30,732 bases of DNA from NCBI GenBank assembly GCA_964618455.1, contig CAZUAQ010000059.1, positions 1-30,732 of the forward strand, in the 5' to 3' direction. Positions 1-8,824 of this stretch are shown here, piece by piece. The notes beneath the pieces are model-generated. The model was not told the origin of the DNA, searched no databases, and saw only the letters and a list, made by a program, of their open reading frames with translations. The stretch is from CAZUAQ01 sp964618455. GTDB lineage: Bacteria; Planctomycetota; Phycisphaerae; UBA1845; PWPN01. The position numbers and the translations under genes were made by a program. Each line of letters starts with the position of its first letter. The stretch's first letter is position 1.

Positions 1-1185
1 GTTCCGCTGCGTCTGCGAGGCAAGTTCCTCCAACGCGCTGGACGTTTCTTCCAGCGAGGACGCCTGTTCGCTCGTGCCCTGGGCGAGATCCTGGGACGAC
101 GAGGACACCTGCCGCGAGGCATCGTTGACCTGGTCGGCGCCTTCGCTCAATCCCTCGATCACGCGGCGGACCGGCCCGGTGATGCTGCGCGTGATGAACA
201 TGGCCAGCACGAAGCCGATCACGCCGACCCCGATGAGGCCACCGATCATGATCTTCGTCGAGCGTCCGAGGGACGATTCGGCTTCGTTCGCGATTTCCTG
301 TGTGTGCGTGACGCCGGCCATGGCGGTGCCTTCGGCCAGTTCGAGAAGCTTGACGGCCACCGCCACCCGTTCCTTGCTGAGGTTATCCAGCGCCTGCCAG
401 TTATTGAGCATATCCGTCATGGCCTGCTTGTATTCGTCGCCCGCACGACCGACAGTTTCCAGAGCCTTGATGTCCACGTCCAGGCGGGTGATCGTCCGCA
501 GGTCTTCCAGTTTCTTGTGAACTTTCTCGATGTTCGCCATGGCTTCGCGCATCATATCGGGATCGCGCAGCGCCTGGGCCTTGAAGCAGCCGATGCGCGT
601 CGCATTGCCGAGGTCGATGACGTCGTTGACCCAGATATTCTTCTGCAGACGCTCGGCCAGCTTCTCCGATTCGATCTCTTCGTCGATTTCCTTTTTGAAG
701 GTTTCGTTCTGCCGGGCCAGCAGGTCGTTCACGGCCGTCATGTATTGAGTGGCTCCGGCGTCCAGACTCTTACGGTTCTCCGCGATCTTGGCATTCAGCG
801 CGACAGTTTGCTCGGACATCTGCTCGTACTGGGAGACCTGCGACTTGATATCGCCGATATCCTGCTTGAGCTTTTCCAGGTGAATGGCCCTCTGGGCCAG
901 CTCCTCGGCATCCTGGATGCCTTCATGTACGGCGGCCAGTTCCTCGCGCCCCTTGTTGAGGAAGTTGTCATCTTCGGTGTAGGCATAGCCGCGCATCTGA
1001 AACATGGTCATCAACGAATGGCGTTCGATCTCGTTGGCGATCTGAACTTCCGGCACATATTCATCCGCCAGCTTCAGCGCGTTGGTACCGACGGTCATCA
1101 TGCTGTAGACGGCCATGCCGCCCAGGCACATCGCGATGGCGATGACGACTCCGAACCCCGATGCGATTTTGGCTCCCAGTGTCAT
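1..1185 (-). CDS. methyl-accepting chemotaxis protein, C-terminus cut by window edge
   Basis: A membrane chemoreceptor that should pass periplasmic ligand signals to CheA/CheW. Only 395 residues are visible, because the signalling hairpin lies beyond the left edge. Seen: a short N-terminus, TM1 at about residues 8-30, a long all-helical periplasmic region of about 275 residues, TM2 at about 308-330 (ending FVLAMFITRS), then a HAMP-like segment and the start of the methylation helix (EQASSLEETSSALEEL). The periplasmic part is longer than a usual four-helix bundle (about 150 residues), so a helical bimodular (HBM-type) sensor is possible; that is inference. The start is the ATG at 1185, with GGGAG about 10 bases upstream. 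The cytoplasmic entry closely resembles that of the receptor at 3252-6068, so the two probably share an ancestor. The 246 bases between it and the carbonic anhydrase gene show no clear promoter. Confidence 0.9.
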   Translation of the reverse strand, partial: MTLGAKIASGFGVVIAIAMCLGGMAVYSMMTVGTNALKLADEYVPEVQIANEIERHSLMTMFQMRGYAYTEDDNFLNKGREELAAVHEGIQDAEELAQRAIHLEKLKQDIGDIKSQVSQYEQMSEQTVALNAKIAENRKSLDAGATQYMTAVNDLLARQNETFKKEIDEEIESEKLAERLQKNIWVNDVIDLGNATRIGCFKAQALRDPDMMREAMANIEKVHKKLEDLRTITRLDVDIKALETVGRAGDEYKQAMTDMLNNWQALDNLSKERVAVAVKLLELAEGTAMAGVTHTQEIANEAESSLGRSTKIMIGGLIGVGVIGFVLAMFITRSITGPVRRVIEGLSEGADQVNDASRQVSSSSQDLAQGTSEQASSLEETSSALEELASQTQRN

Positions 1186-1431
1186 GGTATGCTGTCTCCC
1201 TTTGCAGATTGAATTCGTCGCGGGATTGCTGTCCCGTTCATGTGCTGTTCATCATCCCAACCAACGTCCCCAACCTGGTCTGCCACGACCCTGGCGGACG
1301 TTTCTGTCTCGACTACATGACATCCCTGCTTGACTCTCATTTCCGACCTCTCATGACGAGCGATCAGTTTTCAGGCATGTCCCCTATGGATTCCTTTTTA
1401 CCGACGGAGCCAAAGCACGGACCGGCCACCC

Positions 1432-2973
1432 CTATGAATCGTTATGAGACGTGGATGCCTTGGCTGCCGCATCGTCGTGATCGGTGGCCGCATGTTTCGC
1501 CTCGGCATCCGAATCAGCGACCTTTCGCCCCGCCAGCAGATCCTCGGTCCGCGAATCCAGCCAGATGACCTTGCCTTCGGAGAGGTCGTAAATCGCGCCG
1601 ACGATTTCCACCTTGCCGTCGCGAGCGCGCTTTCGGACCGACGGACTGCGCTGAAGAAGATCTTCGACGCCCTGCCAGACATTCTCCTCGATCGCGCGGG
1701 CGATCAGGTCGTGCTCGTCCGCATCGACATGTTTCGTGCGGGCACGCTCGACGGCGGGCAGAATGTTGTCGACCAGCGGAGGGATGCTGCCGTGAAGCTC
1801 GGCGCCCTTCGCCACGGCGGTGACCGCGCCGCACTGCGTGTGGCCGAGCACGACAAGTACCGGCGTCTCGAGATGATCCACGCCGTATTCAATCGAGCCC
1901 ACCTCGTCGGTGTCGCATACGTTGCCCGCCACGCGGATGACGAACAGGTCGCCCACGCCCTGGTCGAAGACGCGCTCCACCGGGACGCGCGAATCGCTGC
2001 AGGTGATGACCGTGGCGAACGGGTGCTGGCCCTTGGTGGCGGTCTCCGAAATGCGTGCCGCCTCGGTACGCGGGTGCCGTGACGCGTTGCTGACGAATCG
2101 CGCATTGCCTTCTTTGAGGGAGGCCATGGCCTTGGCGATGGCGGCACGTGAGGCTTCCGACTGCGGCGCTGCCGCGTGGTCGCCGCCGGTATCCTGGTGG
2201 GCCGCGTGCGATTCGGCATGGTCCGGAGAGGCCGCGTGCACATGGGGATCCAGGGTGTAGCCCGACGCCTCGATCTCCTTCAGGATCCGCTTGGCGCGGG
2301 ACCGGTACCACTTCACGTTTCCGGAATCAAGCTCGTACATCGCGCCATAGATCTTGAGCGTCCCGGCCTGCATGCGCCGCCGCGCGGCTTCACTCCGGCG
2401 AAGCAGATCTTCGACCGACTGCCAGATGTTCTCGCGCACGCAATGCTCGATCAGCTCGTTCTCGGGAGCATCCGTGTACTTGGCTTTCGCGCGTTTCACG
2501 GCGGGCTGGATGTTGTCCACCAGCGGTGGGATGCTGCCGTGGAGCTCCGCATTCTTCGCCACGGCGGTGACGGCCCCGCACTGCGTGTGGCCCAGGACCA
2601 CGAGCACCGGCGTTTCCAGGTGATCGATGCCGTACTCGATGGAGCCGACCTCGTCGGTATCGCAGACGTTCCCCGCCACGCGAATGACGAACAGGTCGCC
2701 GATGCCCTGGTCGAACACACGCTCGACGGGAACGCGCGAATCGCTGCAGGTGATCACAGTCGCGAACGGGTGCTGACCCTTCGTACTGGTCAGGCCGAGG
2801 CGGGCCTTGTCGGTATGTTGATGCGTGCTCTCCCCCGCGACGAACCGGGCGTTACCTTCCTTGAGCGTCTGGATGACCTCGTCATGAGAGGGATGAGATA
2901 CGCCGGAATTCGAGGCGCCCATCACCACCATGGCGATACATCCGACGACGCCAATCAAGATTGCCCTTTTCAT
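1432..2973 (-). CDS. exported tandem (two-domain) beta-carbonic anhydrase
   Basis: Predicted zinc enzyme for CO2/bicarbonate interconversion, outside the cytoplasm. The 513-residue protein starts with a signal peptide (MKRAIL... up to about MGAS). Two complete beta-carbonic anhydrase domains follow, about residues 28-238 and 275-485. Each has the zinc motif CSDSR (C76/D78 and C325/D327) and HTQCGA (H129/C132 and H378/C381), so both look catalytically complete. The roughly 95-residue cores differ at only about four positions, while the DNA differs at many third codon positions, so both copies are under purifying selection. The linker (about 244-270) and the C-terminal tail are rich in His, Asp and Ala. 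I chose the ATG at 2973 over the in-frame GTG at 2982 because AGGGG sits 8 bases before it. Beta-CAs are usually single-domain, 190-230 residues. The gene lies between two chemoreceptors on the same strand. Confidence 0.93.
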   Translation of the reverse strand: MKRAILIGVVGCIAMVVMGASNSGVSHPSHDEVIQTLKEGNARFVAGESTHQHTDKARLGLTSTKGQHPFATVITCSDSRVPVERVFDQGIGDLFVIRVAGNVCDTDEVGSIEYGIDHLETPVLVVLGHTQCGAVTAVAKNAELHGSIPPLVDNIQPAVKRAKAKYTDAPENELIEHCVRENIWQSVEDLLRRSEAARRRMQAGTLKIYGAMYELDSGNVKWYRSRAKRILKEIEASGYTLDPHVHAASPDHAESHAAHQDTGGDHAAAPQSEASRAAIAKAMASLKEGNARFVSNASRHPRTEAARISETATKGQHPFATVITCSDSRVPVERVFDQGVGDLFVIRVAGNVCDTDEVGSIEYGVDHLETPVLVVLGHTQCGAVTAVAKGAELHGSIPPLVDNILPAVERARTKHVDADEHDLIARAIEENVWQGVEDLLQRSPSVRKRARDGKVEIVGAIYDLSEGKVIWLDSRTEDLLAGRKVADSDAEAKHAATDHDDAAAKASTSHNDS

Positions 2974-2983
2974 TCCTGTCACC

Positions 2984-3007
2984 CCTTCGTGTTCTTCGTG
3001 ACCCTCG
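2984..3007. repeat. possible dispersed-repeat scrap, TTCGTGTTCTTCGTG type
   Basis: The stretch just upstream of the carbonic anhydrase start contains TTCGTGTTCTTCGTG, resembling short 'cacgaagaacacgaagg' phrases scattered between genes in several planctomycete and verrucomicrobial genomes (from memory, not searched). Here it seems to supply the ribosome-binding AGGGG for the gene. Confidence 0.3.
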
Positions 3008-3034
3008 GAAACCCGGTGAAACGCGTTCTAAACA

Positions 3035-3086
3035 AGTGCGTGAGAAGCTCTTCCAGGGAAAGGTCCCTGAGCTTCTCACACGCACT
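3035..3086 (-). terminator. long hairpin terminator after the 3252-6068 chemoreceptor gene
   Basis: A near-perfect inverted repeat: AGTGCGTGAGAAGCTC pairs with GAGCTTCTCACACGCACT (two-base bulge), continued by AGGGA/TCCCT around an AAGG loop. Read on the minus strand the stem is followed by TTGTTT, a modest U tract. It lies between the chemoreceptor stop (3252) and the carbonic anhydrase start (2973), so it would separate the two transcripts or attenuate read-through. Confidence 0.7.
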
Positions 3087-3251
3087 CTATTGATGTGACA
3101 CGACATGTTCGTCGTATCTACTCTTTCGTCTCGCGCACGGCCCGACTGCAGGACTCGTTCATCAGGTAATAACCTGGAGTGATCCCGCCCGTCTGATCGT
3201 ATGAATATCGGTCCTGTGCCGAAGCGGTGAACCGCCCGGATGGGCGCCGAC

Positions 3252-6068
3252 TCAGGAATCCGCGTTCTCCCACGAAGCCGCGTACTCGGCATCTTCCGCC
3301 TGAGCATCGCCGGACTTTCGTTTCAGGATTCCGGACAGCAGGCCCGACCGTTTGCCCCGGTTCGAGATGCCCGATTTCGCCCGGAAGGAGGAGCCCGTCG
3401 CGTCCGCGCGCTGACCACCGATCAACTCGGACAGGTTGTTGACGATGTTTTTCACGTTCTCCGACTGGGCGGAGAGCTGTTCCGCCGCCGAGGCCGCCTC
3501 TTCGGCGCCCGAGGCATTCTGCTGTGTGACCTTGTCGAGCTGCGACACCGCCAGGTTGATCTGTTCGACGCCTTCGGCCTGCTCCTTGGATGCCTGATCG
3601 ATCCCGCTGATCAGCTCACTGACGCGGGTCACGTCCTTGACGATCGCTGCCAGTGATTCGCCCACCGCATTGGAGACGTCTGCTCCCTCGCGGGCTCGGC
3701 CGACCGATTCCTCGATCAGCTCTGTGGTCTCCCGGGCGGCCTGACCGGCGCGCTGGGCCAGCGTGCGGACTTCTTCCGCCACGACGGCGAACCCTTTGCC
3801 GTGCTCACCGGCCCGGGCCGCTTCCACGGCGGCATTGAGTGCGAGCAGGTTCGTCTGGAACGCGATCTCTTCGATCACCTTGATGATCTTGCTGATCTTG
3901 TCCGACGAGTCGTTGATCCCCGTCATGGCCTCCTTGAGGCGATTCATGGTCTTGTCGCCGGAATCGGCTGCCGCGCTGGCCTGGCCGGCCAGTTCGTTGG
4001 CGTCCTTGGCGCTCTGGGCGTTGGTGCGGGTCATGGACGCCATCTCCTCAAGGGACGAGGAGGTTTCTTCCAGCGACGAGGCCTGCTCGCTGGCACCTTG
4101 CGCCATCTGCTGCGACGCCGAGGCGACCTGCCCGGAGGCATCGTTGACCTGCTCGGCGCCCTCGGTGAGATCCGCGATGATGCGGTTGATCGGCTTGCTG
4201 ATCGAGGACGCGATAAACAGGCTGACCATCGTCACGAGGACCGCCGCGATGATGCCGATCAGCGTCGTCCACGACAACAGCGTTTTCTCTTCCGTGGAGA
4301 CCAACTCGTGCATTTCCTTCACGGTCGCCATGGCCTCGGATTCGTCGATTTCCGCCAGCAATGCCCATCGTGCGCCGAGAACATCAACGGGCGTGTACGC
4401 GCTGAGGACGGGATTGCCGTTGTAGTCGGTGATGATCTTTGCGTCGGAGTTACCGGCCAGGGCTTCGTTGGCGGCTTCGGTGTCCACCTTGCCCTTGGAC
4501 GGATCGCGGAACGAGGCCACGACGGAGTGATGCGTCGGGTCGAGGAAGGAGTCGGAACGCATCAGCTTGTCCTGGCCGACGAGGTAGGTTTCACCGGATT
4601 CGCCCATCCCCGCGCGAACACCCATGATTCGGTTGATGGTATCGAGCGGCATCTGCAACGCGACGATGATGTCCACGTCGCCTTCGTTGAGCAGGGGGCT
4701 GGCGATGAACGACGCCGGGTCGCCGTTGCTCGGGGCGTAAGGTTCGAAGTCCGCGAATGCGAATTTCTTCGACGCGAGCACTTCACGTGTGAGCTTGCCG
4801 AGGTTCGAATCCTTGAATGTGCCGTCCACCAGGTTGGTCTGATAATCCGCTTCCTGGGCCACCGTGTAGAAACAGTAGCCATTGTTATTGATCAGGAAGA
4901 GGTCGTAGTAGCCGTATTGGTTGTTGAACTGGGTCAACAGATCCTCGGTCTCGTTCTCCGTTTTCTGGCTCAGGGCCTCCTCGAGATTGAGCTTGGTGAT
5001 GCACGCCCAGTCCAAGCCGTCGATCTTCGTCGGTTCTCCGGCGATCAGGACGGGGTTGCCCTTACTGTCGACAAAGACGTCGCGGACGTGCTCTCCATCG
5101 AGGCAACGCTCGATGTATTCGGTACTGATCTCGGCTCCGATGACGTACTTGCCGTCGCCCATGGTCAGCATATCGCTGCGGAATTCGCTCTTCGCCGTCT
5201 TGCCGTCCCGCGCGACGAGGTAGGTTTCGCCCGTTTCTCCCATGCCCTCGCGGCCCTGGACGATGGCGTTGATCGGTTCGGCGGGGAGTTGAAGGGCAAT
5301 GATCGCGACGGTCTTGCCCTCGTCGTCTTTCAGGGGGGCGCCGACAAACGCCGCCTGGTCCCCGTTGCTCGGCGTGTAGCTATCGAAATCGGAGAACACG
5401 GCGGTGTCGCTCTCGAGTACGCGCGCTCTCAACGCCGCCAGGCCTTCCGTCTTGTAAGGCCCGTGAACGAGATTGGTCCCGAGATCCGATTCCTTAGTGA
5501 CGGTGAGAATCACGTGGCCATGTGCCGCGCAGATGATGAAGCCATCATAGTAGCCGTGCTCCTCGACGAAGCTCCTGAGGAAGGGCACATGCTCTTCCCA
5601 CAACGTCGCGTACTCCGGGGTGGACACATCGAGCGGTTCTTTTGCTCCGGTTTCCTTCTCATCGTGATACACCTTCATGCCCTGGAAGGCGTTCTTGATC
5701 TCCAGGCTTTCCGCCAGGATCGTCGCGTCCTTTCGCAGCTTCTCGAACAGATCTTCCACGCGGGTGCGGCGCAGTCCCTGAATGGCATCCAGCCGGGCGT
5801 ACGCCTGGTCCTGAATCGTCTCGACGACGTTCACCAGGACAGCGAGATCCCCCTGGCGCTCCTGGAAGTACTGTTCGATCTGCCCCTTCTTGACGTCGCG
5901 CAGGGCGATGAGCTGGTTGTACGCCTTGGACTCGAATTCATCCCCCGCCTGGTGTTCCAGTTCCTGCATGCCCTGATCGGCGATGCGATAACTGACCACA
6001 CCCACGATCAGCAGAGGAATCAATCCACAAGCCAGAAATGCCAGGATGAGCTTGGTGCCTAGTTTCAT
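3252..6068 (-). CDS. methyl-accepting chemotaxis protein with duplicated Cache-like sensor
   Basis: A complete chemoreceptor of 938 residues. TM1 is at about 8-27; a very large periplasmic region of about 570 residues follows; TM2 is at about 600-620, then HAMP at about 622-675, and a standard signalling hairpin with EEIAFQTNLLALNAAVEAAR and GKGFAVVAEEVRTLA at about 733-771. The periplasmic region holds two related units (about 171-365 and 386-580), each carrying GYYD, a TNLV(H/D)G motif, a (T/A)PSNGD motif, GMGE(T/S)GETYLV and a GNPVL strand near the end. This is an internal duplication of a Cache-type sensor. The ligand cannot be told. I chose the ATG at 6068 (AAGGGG 6 bases upstream) rather than an upstream start nine codons earlier. 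The C-terminus ends SWENADS, which is not the usual CheR-tethering pentapeptide. No cheA/cheW/cheR gene is in the window. Confidence 0.93.
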   Translation of the reverse strand: MKLGTKLILAFLACGLIPLLIVGVVSYRIADQGMQELEHQAGDEFESKAYNQLIALRDVKKGQIEQYFQERQGDLAVLVNVVETIQDQAYARLDAIQGLRRTRVEDLFEKLRKDATILAESLEIKNAFQGMKVYHDEKETGAKEPLDVSTPEYATLWEEHVPFLRSFVEEHGYYDGFIICAAHGHVILTVTKESDLGTNLVHGPYKTEGLAALRARVLESDTAVFSDFDSYTPSNGDQAAFVGAPLKDDEGKTVAIIALQLPAEPINAIVQGREGMGETGETYLVARDGKTAKSEFRSDMLTMGDGKYVIGAEISTEYIERCLDGEHVRDVFVDSKGNPVLIAGEPTKIDGLDWACITKLNLEEALSQKTENETEDLLTQFNNQYGYYDLFLINNNGYCFYTVAQEADYQTNLVDGTFKDSNLGKLTREVLASKKFAFADFEPYAPSNGDPASFIASPLLNEGDVDIIVALQMPLDTINRIMGVRAGMGESGETYLVGQDKLMRSDSFLDPTHHSVVASFRDPSKGKVDTEAANEALAGNSDAKIITDYNGNPVLSAYTPVDVLGARWALLAEIDESEAMATVKEMHELVSTEEKTLLSWTTLIGIIAAVLVTMVSLFIASSISKPINRIIADLTEGAEQVNDASGQVASASQQMAQGASEQASSLEETSSSLEEMASMTRTNAQSAKDANELAGQASAAADSGDKTMNRLKEAMTGINDSSDKISKIIKVIEEIAFQTNLLALNAAVEAARAGEHGKGFAVVAEEVRTLAQRAGQAARETTELIEESVGRAREGADVSNAVGESLAAIVKDVTRVSELISGIDQASKEQAEGVEQINLAVSQLDKVTQQNASGAEEAASAAEQLSAQSENVKNIVNNLSELIGGQRADATGSSFRAKSGISNRGKRSGLLSGILKRKSGDAQAEDAEYAASWENADS

Positions 6069-6265
6069 ATGCCACCCCTTCGATGCAATCCACATTCACC
6101 TGCAACTTGAACTTGCTTATGAACTCAACGGTGTTCCAGTATCGACACATCCGGATCGAGTCTTGAACTTTCTGCGGCGGTGGCATTCATGAATCAAATA
6201 GTGTGAGCTAAGATAAACAAGTCCCATTACGATGAACCCGCGCTGTTCAGCCGAGAACAACCACT

Positions 6266-6853
6266 ATGAGGTCATTACCTCTTCATGCCGAAACCCTCTT
6301 CCATGCCTACCGCATGGGTATCTTCCCTATGGATGTCGATGGGCAGATCTGCTGGTTCTGCCCGGAGCCGCGAACGGTGCTGCCGTTGGACGATCGCTTT
6401 CACGTGTCGCGCAGTCTGCGGAAGGTGTGGCGGCGCGGTGCATTCGAGATCCGGATCGACACCGCCTTCGAGGAGGTGATGCGGGCCTGTGGCGATCGGC
6501 CGGAAGGCACGTGGATCTCCGAGGAGATCATCGAGGCCTACGTCGATCTCTTTCGGAAGGGGTACGCGCACTGTCTCGAGTGCTGGCAGGCGGATGAACT
6601 GGTGGGGGGCATCTACGGGGTGGCGATCGGCGGCGCCTTTTTCGGCGAGTCGATGTTTCATCGCCGGACCAATGCGTCGAAAATCGCCCTCGTGGAGCTG
6701 GTGAGCCGATTGCGGGAGCGTGGCTACGCCCTGCTTGACGTGCAATTCACCACCGGTCATCTTAAACGCTTCGGCGCCGTCGAGCTGTCGCGCCGCGCGT
6801 ATCTTCAGCAGCTCGAAGAGGCGTTGAAACTTCCCTGTCAATTCGTCCCCTGA
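6266..6853 (+). CDS. aat: leucyl/phenylalanyl-tRNA--protein transferase
   Basis: Transfers Leu or Phe from aminoacyl-tRNA to the N-terminal Lys/Arg of proteins, marking them for ClpS/ClpAP in the bacterial N-end rule pathway; cytoplasmic. The 195-residue protein has the family signatures in order: AYRMGIFPM near the N-terminus, WFCPEPRTVLP, WISEEIIEAY, the core GGIYGVAIGGAFFGESMF, and a C-terminal ASKIALVELV...LLDVQFTTGHLKRFGAVELSR. Length is slightly short but within the usual range. The ribosome binding site before the ATG is weak. It is followed 12 bases later by the DUF115 gene and may be co-transcribed with it, although the functions look unrelated. It is divergent from the chemoreceptor gene, across a 197-base spacer. 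No clpS or clpA gene is seen in the window. Confidence 0.96.
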   Translation: MRSLPLHAETLFHAYRMGIFPMDVDGQICWFCPEPRTVLPLDDRFHVSRSLRKVWRRGAFEIRIDTAFEEVMRACGDRPEGTWISEEIIEAYVDLFRKGYAHCLECWQADELVGGIYGVAIGGAFFGESMFHRRTNASKIALVELVSRLRERGYALLDVQFTTGHLKRFGAVELSRRAYLQQLEEALKLPCQFVP

Positions 6854-6865
6854 CCGTGAACAAGG

Positions 6866-8824
6866 ATGAGCACGGTGGCCGACTCCGTAAGACGCGACGA
6901 CCTGTTCTGCCGCAACATGGCGGCGCTGTACCGCGTCGATCCGCGTCTGGCACACGTGCTGGACAACCTGCCGGACGACCCGAACGTGACCGTCGAGGCG
7001 AGCAAGCGCGGCCCGGCGACGGCGTCGGTGGTGGTGCCGGAATCGCCAAGGCCGGTGGCGCTGCACAGCCGGATCGATCCGGTCGCCGAGGCCAGGCGGT
7101 TCGCCGAGGGGGTGGAGATTGGTGAATCGTTCTGCTACGCCGTGAGCGGTTTCGGACTCGGGCATCACCTGCTCGCGCTGCGCGAGCGGCTCAAGGGCGA
7201 TGCCTTCCTGCTGGTCGCCGAATCGAATCTCGCCCTGCTCAAGGCCGCCCTGGAAACCGTCGATCTGGCGGAACTCTTCGAAGGCGATCGCTGCATCATC
7301 CTGACCGGCGCGGACAAGGGTGCGCTCCAGACCCGGCTGGAACCCTACAACACACTCATCATGATGGGCGCGCAGTTCGTGTCGCACCCCGCTTCGGAAC
7401 GGGCGAACAAGGAATTCCACGCCGAGATGCGCCGGCTGCTCGCCGACCACATGACCTTCTGTCGCATGAGCCTGATGACGCTGGTGGCCAATTCGCGCAC
7501 GACCTGCCACAACATCGCCCACAACCTGCCGCGCTACGTCTCCACGCCGGACATCGGCCTCCTGCGCGACCGGTTCGAAGGCTACCCGGGGATCGTGGTC
7601 TCCGCCGGGCCGTCGCTGCGCAAGAACATCGATCAACTGTCGGCGCTCAAGGGCCGCGCGATCATCATCGCCGTGCAGTCGACCTTCAAGACACTGCTCG
7701 ACCGCGGGATCCGTCCGGACTTCGTGACCGCCCTCGATTATCACGAGATGTCGATGCGCTTCTTCGAGGAAATCGACGACTACGAGGGCATTCACCTGGT
7801 CGCCGAGCCCAAGGCCAACTGGAACGTGATCGACCGCTACACCGGTCCGGTCTCGCTGCTGGACAACGCTTTCGCGCGGCTGTGCCTCGGCGACGCGCTC
7901 GGGGCGCGTCCCGGGCTCAAGGCGGGCGCAACCGTCTCGCACCTGTCCGTGTACCTCGCCATGCATCTGGGCTGTTACCCGATCGTGCTGCTCGGACAGG
8001 ATCTCGGCTACACGAATCACGTCTACTACGTGCCCGGCACCGCCATTCACGGCATGTGGCGGCCGGAGTTGAACCGCTTCTGCACGATGGAGATGAAGGA
8101 GTGGGAACGCATCGTGCGGCATCGCAAGCTGCTCAGCAAGGTCAAGGACATTCACGGCCACGCCATCTACACCGATGAGCAGTTGTTCACCTACCAGCAG
8201 CAGTTCGAGGGGGACTTCGCCTCGATGCCGGATCGCGTGATTGACGCGACCGAGGGCGGTGTGAAGATTGCCGGCACGCGCGTGATGGATCTGAGCGACG
8301 TGGCGGAAGGGTATTGCACGCGCGAGATCCCCCCCGACCGGTTTGATTACCTGCGCGACTCGAACTGGCGGAATGCGTCGCGGTTGAAGCTCGGGTCCGA
8401 CGAGATCCGCAAGCGTCTCGACGAGGTGGACACGATGATGGACACCTGCCGGAAGATGTTGACGCTGCTGAACGAGTTGAAGGGGCTGGTGTCGGATCCC
8501 AAGACGTTCAACAGGCGGATCGCCGACGTGGACGCGCTCCGCGTGAAGATCCGCGCGATGGATCGCACGTACCGGACCATCAGCATGGTGGCCCAGCACG
8601 CGGAACTGCAGCGGTTCAGTGCGGATCGGCGGCTGGGACTGGAAAACGTCGACGGGGCCGCCCGGGCCAAACGCCAGCTCGAGCGCGACACGCGCTTCGT
8701 CGAGGCGTTCCTCGAGGGCGGCGAGGTGCTGACCGGAATCCTGAACGACACACGGCAACGGTTCGAGGACGCGCTGGCCGAGTCGGCTCGTGCGCCGGAG
8801 CGAGGGGAGGTGACGGGGGCATGA
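6866..8824 (+). CDS. DUF115 / motility-associated factor (Maf)-like protein
   Basis: A 652-residue cytoplasmic protein with no signal peptide or TM segment. The central part, about residues 205-390, matches the DUF115 (MptE-like/Maf) Rossmann-type domain: GIVVSAGPSLRKNI at about 242-255, AIIIAVQSTFKTLLDRGIRP, DFVTALDYHE, and GATVSHLSVYLAMHLG leading into YPIVLLGQDLGYT. In known family members this domain occurs in Maf proteins that glycosylate flagellin with nonulosonic acids, and in archaeal 6-hydroxymethylpterin kinase MptE. The large size and the N- and C-terminal helical extensions favour the Maf-like glycosyltransferase role; this is inference. The stop codon overlaps the next gene's start (ATGA), so the two are probably translationally coupled and act together. 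The start has AAGG directly before the ATG, an unusually tight spacing, so a slightly later GTG is possible. Confidence 0.88.
   Translation: MSTVADSVRRDDLFCRNMAALYRVDPRLAHVLDNLPDDPNVTVEASKRGPATASVVVPESPRPVALHSRIDPVAEARRFAEGVEIGESFCYAVSGFGLGHHLLALRERLKGDAFLLVAESNLALLKAALETVDLAELFEGDRCIILTGADKGALQTRLEPYNTLIMMGAQFVSHPASERANKEFHAEMRRLLADHMTFCRMSLMTLVANSRTTCHNIAHNLPRYVSTPDIGLLRDRFEGYPGIVVSAGPSLRKNIDQLSALKGRAIIIAVQSTFKTLLDRGIRPDFVTALDYHEMSMRFFEEIDDYEGIHLVAEPKANWNVIDRYTGPVSLLDNAFARLCLGDALGARPGLKAGATVSHLSVYLAMHLGCYPIVLLGQDLGYTNHVYYVPGTAIHGMWRPELNRFCTMEMKEWERIVRHRKLLSKVKDIHGHAIYTDEQLFTYQQQFEGDFASMPDRVIDATEGGVKIAGTRVMDLSDVAEGYCTREIPPDRFDYLRDSNWRNASRLKLGSDEIRKRLDEVDTMMDTCRKMLTLLNELKGLVSDPKTFNRRIADVDALRVKIRAMDRTYRTISMVAQHAELQRFSADRRLGLENVDGAARAKRQLERDTRFVEAFLEGGEVLTGILNDTRQRFEDALAESARAPERGEVTGA

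Noticed and set aside
1381..1441. Two copies of CCCCTATG(A/G)AT as a regulator-binding direct repeat
   Set aside because: Only two 8-base copies 49 bases apart; could be chance.
3252..3272. C-terminal SWENADS as a CheR-tethering pentapeptide
   Set aside because: The expected pattern ends in an aromatic residue (xWxxF/W/Y); this one does not match.
3801..6062. Long plus-strand open frame opposite the second chemoreceptor
   Set aside because: Antisense shadow of a clear chemoreceptor; no motif of its own.
6275..8758. Long minus-strand open frame (827 codons) opposite aat and the DUF115 gene
   Set aside because: It is the antisense shadow of two well-supported genes in GC-rich DNA; composition is His/Arg/Gly/Asp-rich with no domain.
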